A DNA stretch of 64,000 nt from Acholoe squamosa. Taxonomy: Eukaryota; Annelida; Polychaeta; Phyllodocida; Polynoidae. Position 1 is the stretch's first letter, and each line of letters starts with the position of its first letter. Where the stretch lies: positions 8,228,815 through 8,292,814 of the forward strand of contig OX439043.1 in assembly GCA_949317995.1 (NCBI GenBank), in the 5' to 3' direction. Of the stretch, positions 60,097-64,000 are shown piece by piece. Under the pieces are notes generated by a model that saw only the letters and a program-made list of their open reading frames with translations, was not told the DNA's origin and searched no databases. Made by a program: the position numbers and the translations under genes.

Positions 60097-60112
60097 TGCC
60101 CTGAGAAGGGCA
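60097..60112 (-). terminator. Histone-type 3' stem-loop of small gene 2
   Basis: On the minus strand TGCCCT-TCTC-AGGGCA with AAAA before and CCA after, 68 nt beyond the stop. The stem is identical to gene 1 and the loop differs, as expected if structure is selected. ATACTCACAAAAGTT follows at the same spacing as in gene 1. Confidence 0.75.
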
Positions 60113-60180
60113 TTTTTGTTGGTGCCCAGTTTCTGAGCAGACTGGGGTAGGGTCAGACCCAGAGAGCCGATATCCCGTCC

Positions 60181-60522
60181 CTACTCTTCTGTGTCGGGGA
60201 GATTGTCATTTTGTATTGCGGTAACAGCATCTATATTAGTGGCATAGTAAGAGCAATACTCGAAGAACATGTTGCGGATCCTGACAAAGACGTCATGCTG
60301 CAGCTGGAGGTGGTAGGCGAATTCAACATTTTGGTTTTTATTGGCACGGTAGAATCGGACTTCGAGGGCTTTTAACTTCCTGTCCAATGCACACACCTGT
60401 CTGTATGCACGCTCAAACTTGGCTGTTGCTGCCGCAACGTCTTCAGCAGTGATCGGCAGCAAGCAGTTGCAGATGGGGGAGATTTCCTCCGCATCAGCAC
60501 GGTCCTGGTCAGGTTCAGCCAT
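60181..60522 (-). CDS. Small intronless protein 2, 113 residues, paralogue of protein 1
   Basis: ATG at 60522, TAG at 60181-60183. Starts MAEPDQDRADAEEISPIC, then CNCLLPIT, AKFERAYRQVCALDRK, LQLQHDVFVRIRNMFFEY and CSYYATNID, ending acidic (PDTEE). Conserved with protein 1: SPxCxCLxPI, AKFxRAYxQ, LxRK, VRxxRAxK, QHD, R..F.EYC.YYA.N.D. Same orientation, 1.3 kb upstream of gene 1, so a tandem duplication with clear divergence and an intact frame, implying selection. A GTATAATATGCC sequence near 60600 could be its TATA region. Function unknown. Confidence 0.8.
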   Translation of the reverse strand: MAEPDQDRADAEEISPICNCLLPITAEDVAAATAKFERAYRQVCALDRKLKALEVRFYRANKNQNVEFAYHLQLQHDVFVRIRNMFFEYCSYYATNIDAVTAIQNDNLPDTEE

Positions 60523-60720
60523 CTCTGGATAGTGTTGGTTGAAGTGGGCGTCTGTTGGAGAGCAGAGTTGAGGGTGATATGATGAGTTGGATGACAGGGC
60601 ATATTATACATGCCCCGATGACGCAATCCCATGTCTAGTGCCGGGTTGGTGTGAGACGTCCGCGGCAACAGGGAGCTGTGACTCGGGGGGGCCACTCCAT
60701 ATATGTTCTATAGTAACCAT
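60523..60720 (-). promoter_or_regulatory. Upstream region of small gene 2
   Basis: Contains GGGGCATGTATAATATGCCC (about 60598-60617), a near-perfect inverted repeat around ATA, and an ACATATATGG near 60700. Either could supply TATA function. TCATATCACCCTCAACTC near 60580 resembles TCATATCACCCTCAGACG at 62996 upstream of the candidate gene at 63112. Confidence 0.35.
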
Positions 60721-60744
60721 GTGCGTACATCACTGTTCACTTGG

Positions 60745-61055
60745 TACCCCTTATAGCGGGGCAATTTTCTAGAAATATATACCCCTTTTGGCGGGATTAC
60801 ACCTGTGAAATCTCCCTAATTTTTTCTAGTTTTTAAAATTGCACCCCTTTGATGGGAAACCCTTTAAAAAAGTTGCAAAAAAGCAAACCCCCAACTTACA
60901 CCACACTCTAAAATTGGGACCCTTTCAGCGGGAACATTTTCCACAAAACCAACCCCTTTTACTGCAATTTTTTAAAATTTTCCAAGAGAATTCCACCTTG
61001 AAATTGATACCCCTTTTAGCCCAAGATGTCCAAAAATAGGCCCCTTATAGAGGAT
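60745..61055. repeat. Degenerate CCCCTTTTAGCGGGA repeat
   Basis: About seven diverged copies of ACCCCTTTTAGCGGG followed by an A/T-rich stretch ending TTTTCCA, at 25-65-bp spacing (for example ACCCCTTATAGCGGGGC, ACCCCTTTTGGCGGGA, ACCCTTTCAGCGGGAA, ACCCCTTTTAGCCC). Confidence 0.6.
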
Positions 61056-61145
61056 CCTGCCGGATCCTTTCATAGTGTAAAAAAGCACCCCCTTTCCCTC
61101 TAGTTTTTGTACGCACATGGTTGCCATAATCCCAGGAGTGGCCCC

Positions 61146-61177
61146 CCGGTTGGCCGGACAGCTGTCCGGCCAACCGG
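61146..61177. repeat. Perfect 32-bp GC-rich palindrome
   Basis: CCGGTTGGCCGGACAG followed without spacer by its exact reverse complement, centred on CAGCTG. Surrounding DNA is ordinary in base composition. Confidence 0.95.
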
Positions 61178-61611
61178 AGCCGCCGGGCGGCGGTGTACAC
61201 AGCGTCCCGCCGAGGCGAGTGATGAAACCTGTCTAACAGTCCACCCACCTCTGGTGTACGCCAGGCCAGACTGTGGTCAAAACAACCATGTGCTGACCAA
61301 GGCTCAGCGAAAATCTCCACCTATGCCCCCATAGGGTTGATCCTGGGTGTATTATGAACACATCAGGTAATTCCCTGTATGTAACAACTGTAGTGTGACA
61401 ACTGCAAACCATCATGCTGGTTTCTGTCAGTGCTTAAAATCACACAGGTGTCATGTGTTTAAATACAAACTCGATGTGCAGGATCACTGAAAGAAATTTA
61501 TTATTTACCAAGACATTTACCATCAATGGATTGAATCACATGTCACATGTCATATTTATGGGTGTGTCTCACTGAGAGGAACAAGTAACGTACAAGAGTT
61601 ATTATGTTATA

Positions 61612-61670
61612 GACTCGCTAGCACTTCATTATTGGGCATAATGCACTCCTGCATCAGCGGCCATTAAAGG
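61612..61670. repeat. Dispersed hairpin repeat fragment
   Basis: GACTCGCTAGCACTTCATTA, then GCATAATGCACTCCTGCATC and AGCGGCC, as in the reference copy at 1996-2110. Confidence 0.7.
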
Positions 61671-61735
61671 TTATGAAGGCCCAGGTGTTTGGGCCTTGTA
61701 AACATTGGGTAAAAGTAACGTACTCAACAATTGAT

Positions 61736-61995
61736 CAGGGCTGGGCAGCTGTCACCATGTAGCCAAAAAGTGGCGACAATGGGCTTGAAACTGGCGACAA
61801 CTAATTCAAGATTTATATACAGATTCTAGGCTTTCAATCAAATATTCCCAATAGTCACCAGAATGCATATTTAACATTTAAAAATTTATTTTTTTTTTCC
61901 AAAAAATTGAATCACCCCTCCTTTCTGAAAACCCTGCCAACCTGGCTAAACAGTCGCTATCAGACCTCCAGGATTTTCATATATGCCCAGCCCTG
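61736..61995. mobile_element. hAT-like MITE, exact 5-bp duplication
   Basis: Ends CAGGGCTGGGCAG and TGCCCAGCCCTG, flanked on both sides by TTGAT. 260-bp relative of the element at 27789-28929. Confidence 0.88.
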
Positions 61996-62900
61996 TTGAT
62001 ACTGATGTTTGTAGGTCAACTATGGTTTCTTGTATAAAGGAGGTCATGTACATTTGTACTACTTTCGTTTTTAATGAAAACTTTTAAAATTTTGAAAAAT
62101 CATAAAAAAAAAAAGTTCTCCTCATAACCGAATCGAGTGGTCATTGTTTGTTTATAACAGGAGACATGATGATAGGCGCCGACCACCTAGGCGCCTGCAC
62201 ACTGGTAATTAAAACAAACATACCACTGATAAAGAAACCCACTTATATCACGTCACACCGGACGCCCACATGCTCCCCACCTACCACTGGTATCTTCTGC
62301 AGTATGTTCAACCCCTACCTTCAGAACCTACTCTATTTTGAATAGTGCCCTCAGTATACTTTCAGTGGGATTAACAAACTGATCACTCTGTCCATCAAAG
62401 TGTTTGGACTCGTTTTGACTAAATCTCAAGACTTGTTGGCATCGAACATTGAAAGAATGCTGACGACTGCACGATGATCATGGATAAACCAGCCTTCAAC
62501 ATTGATCCAAAATTCGGAACCTCCCGAGAGACATCCTTTGTTCCTGCACACATTGATGATATGAACACTTAAAAGATCTAAACACATCTATCTAAACTGT
62601 GATTTTTTCTGAACACATTACTGTCTACACACTGTCTACACACCTATACACTTACTAAACACATTTGACATATCAACACTTTCTTTTTGTTTAGGATCGA
62701 AACACATTTCTTAAAGTCAATTGTGGGGTAAACCAATTTTGAGGCCATATCACCTCTATGGGCGTATTAATTGAGATGCCCTTACTAATAATGACATGAA
62801 TGGAAATATTACAAGTCGGGTTTTGCAATTTACAAGAACATTACATACCCCGTGGTAGGTACTTTCTACAGCTAGTATGACAGAGATTGTGGTTGTGCCC
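61996..62900. other. Intergenic with MITE fragment
   Basis: AGATCTAAACACATCTATCT and CTGAACACATTACTG at about 62570-62700 belong to the CACTGTAAAAAA family seen at 56014. No gene supported. Confidence 0.45.
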
Positions 62901-62920
62901 CTCCTTGCTATACTGCTCCC

Positions 62921-63111
62921 TGATTGGGTGGTGGGGGATGGTCGGGCCAGAAGGTGCACTCGGCTGACCACAGGAGGCAGCCAGGTAGCGGCGAATCATA
63001 TCACCCTCAGACGCCGTGCAAGACAGATCGAACTTCCCCCAGCAGCACAAGCTTGTACTTCATCTTCGAATTTCATTCATCTGTCGGTCCAACACAAGCT
63101 GCATACAGAGA
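62921..63111 (+). promoter_or_regulatory. Candidate promoter and 5' UTR
   Basis: Inverted CCAAT box (TGATTGGG, 62921-62928) about 190 bp before an ATG in the context CAGAGATGGCG, close to the CAGAGATGGCT start context of small gene 2. Confidence 0.3.
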
Positions 63112-63259
63112 TGGCGAACATGGATCTCGACCAAGCAGGCCTACCCGAGGAAGTCAACGGCAGACCGGGTAATATGCATTTCTGAAAATTATAGCATACA
63201 TAGAGATATTTTTTTTTTATGTTTGTTACAGGACCATTTCATGCACGGCATCTAAATGT
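63112..63259 (+). CDS. Candidate gene start, partial
   Basis: ATG near 63112 opens MANMDLDQAGLPEEVNGRPG. A possible donor CCGG|GTAATA at about 63169, an acceptor TTTGTTACAG ending at 63231 and a donor AATGT|GTAAGT at about 63259 would add GPFHARHLN and continue rightward. No later exon is identified before 64000. Not recognised. It could be non-coding. Confidence 0.25.
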
Positions 63260-64000
63260 GTAAGTGGACATTTTTTCCCGGGTCAAAGAGAAAGGTAAGA
63301 TTTCAGCCCACAAGTTAACTCCTCCCAGCGCATATGGCCGATGCAGAGAAGATAAATGTTTTTTCTATGTGTTTTGGCATTCAACATTCAAATTAAAGTG
63401 TCTAATAATTGGTGAGTTCACAACACCCCTCAAGGCTGAGTGTGTCTCTTAAAGATATAGTTATACAGACAGATTTGGTTTAGGAGTAGTCCACACACCG
63501 GGTGGGTTTTACCCCAGACGACAATTGATATAGGGATTACAGAGTTGATTTAACATAAAAACACAACATACTAACTAATAAACTAATACCTATAGCAACT
63601 TTGGCTGCGGTTCATAGACAAGTTATTTTTTCAGCGAGCATTCCCACCAGCACTTCATTCGTGCATGATGGACAGTATAATGTTTATGATGCACTAATGA
63701 AGAGCTGCTGCATTGATTAAGAGTTTCAGTGATTAAGTGTTTAAGATGATTACATCAGTCGGTCCCTCCAGCAATTAATTGTTGCATAACCGTCATATGG
63801 GATGGCTCTCCCATGCCAGGTGGCCAAGCACGCAAATTGTCAGACGTGGGTTTATTGCTTTGATCTATAAAGGTATTTGACTGAGTCTGCCTGTGTTATG
63901 ACAAGCTAGTCATTGCCACCTTCCCAAAGAAAGATCTGTAGGGAGATCACTCACATGACCACTACAAGATGACTGAACCATTGTATTTAATCTCTCCCGC
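63260..64000. other. Right edge, no gene identified
   Basis: A dispersed GATGC/GCATC hairpin copy is at about 63635-63715 (CCACCAGCACTTCATTCGTG, GATGCACTAATGAAGAGCTG). Otherwise AT-rich. Confidence 0.45.

Overview
This window is metazoan nuclear DNA from an invertebrate, probably marine and aquatic. The species cannot be fixed from sequence alone. Coding signal is split by GT-AG introns into small exons. Most of the rest is tandem repeats, short inverted-repeat transposons (MITEs), a decayed Ty3/gypsy element and a tRNA-derived SINE. There are no bacterial operons, rRNA genes, free-standing tRNA genes or CRISPR arrays. Most long open frames in repeats are translation artefacts.

Layout. 1-1.44 kb: minisatellite. 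2.4-6.3 kb (+): the 3' part of a Myb/SANT gene resembling the RNA polymerase I termination factor TTF1, with a Lys/Gln/Pro-rich repeat tail. 6.8-13.4 kb: a 71-bp satellite interrupted by a 4.9-kb foldback-like unit that itself carries two other satellites. 13.4-17.6 kb: nested MITEs, a long hairpin and a promoter-like ETS/NRF1/YY1 cluster. 17.67-25.57 kb (-): a broken gypsy element with both LTRs whose reverse-transcriptase core is replaced by about 4 kb of foreign repeats. 25.9-30.7 kb: DNA transposons (one with a nested SINE) and simple repeats. 30.7-34.9 kb: a segmental duplication carrying 47-bp and 51-bp arrays and two 304-bp palindromes. 36.3-36.6 kb (-): last exon of a Cys-rich orphan family. 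38-40 kb: a 66-bp array and an expanded MITE.

Gene-rich part. 42.2-48.0 kb (+): nine exons, all joined in phase 0, encode a predicted 954-residue disordered, probably nuclear protein that I do not recognise. Converging on it at 50.0-53.9 kb (-) is a spliced FLYWCH/MULE transposase-like gene with intact exons, including one GC-AG intron. At 58.6-60.5 kb (-) two intronless paralogues of 111 and 113 residues each have a histone-type 3' stem-loop 50-70 nt after the stop codon and a conserved downstream element. This is the most interesting signal here, because non-histone genes with replication-type mRNA ends are rare. A possible further gene begins near 63.1 kb (+) and leaves the window.

Splice sites and products were derived by hand from consensus signals and frame continuity. 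Family names rest on motif recognition, not searches.
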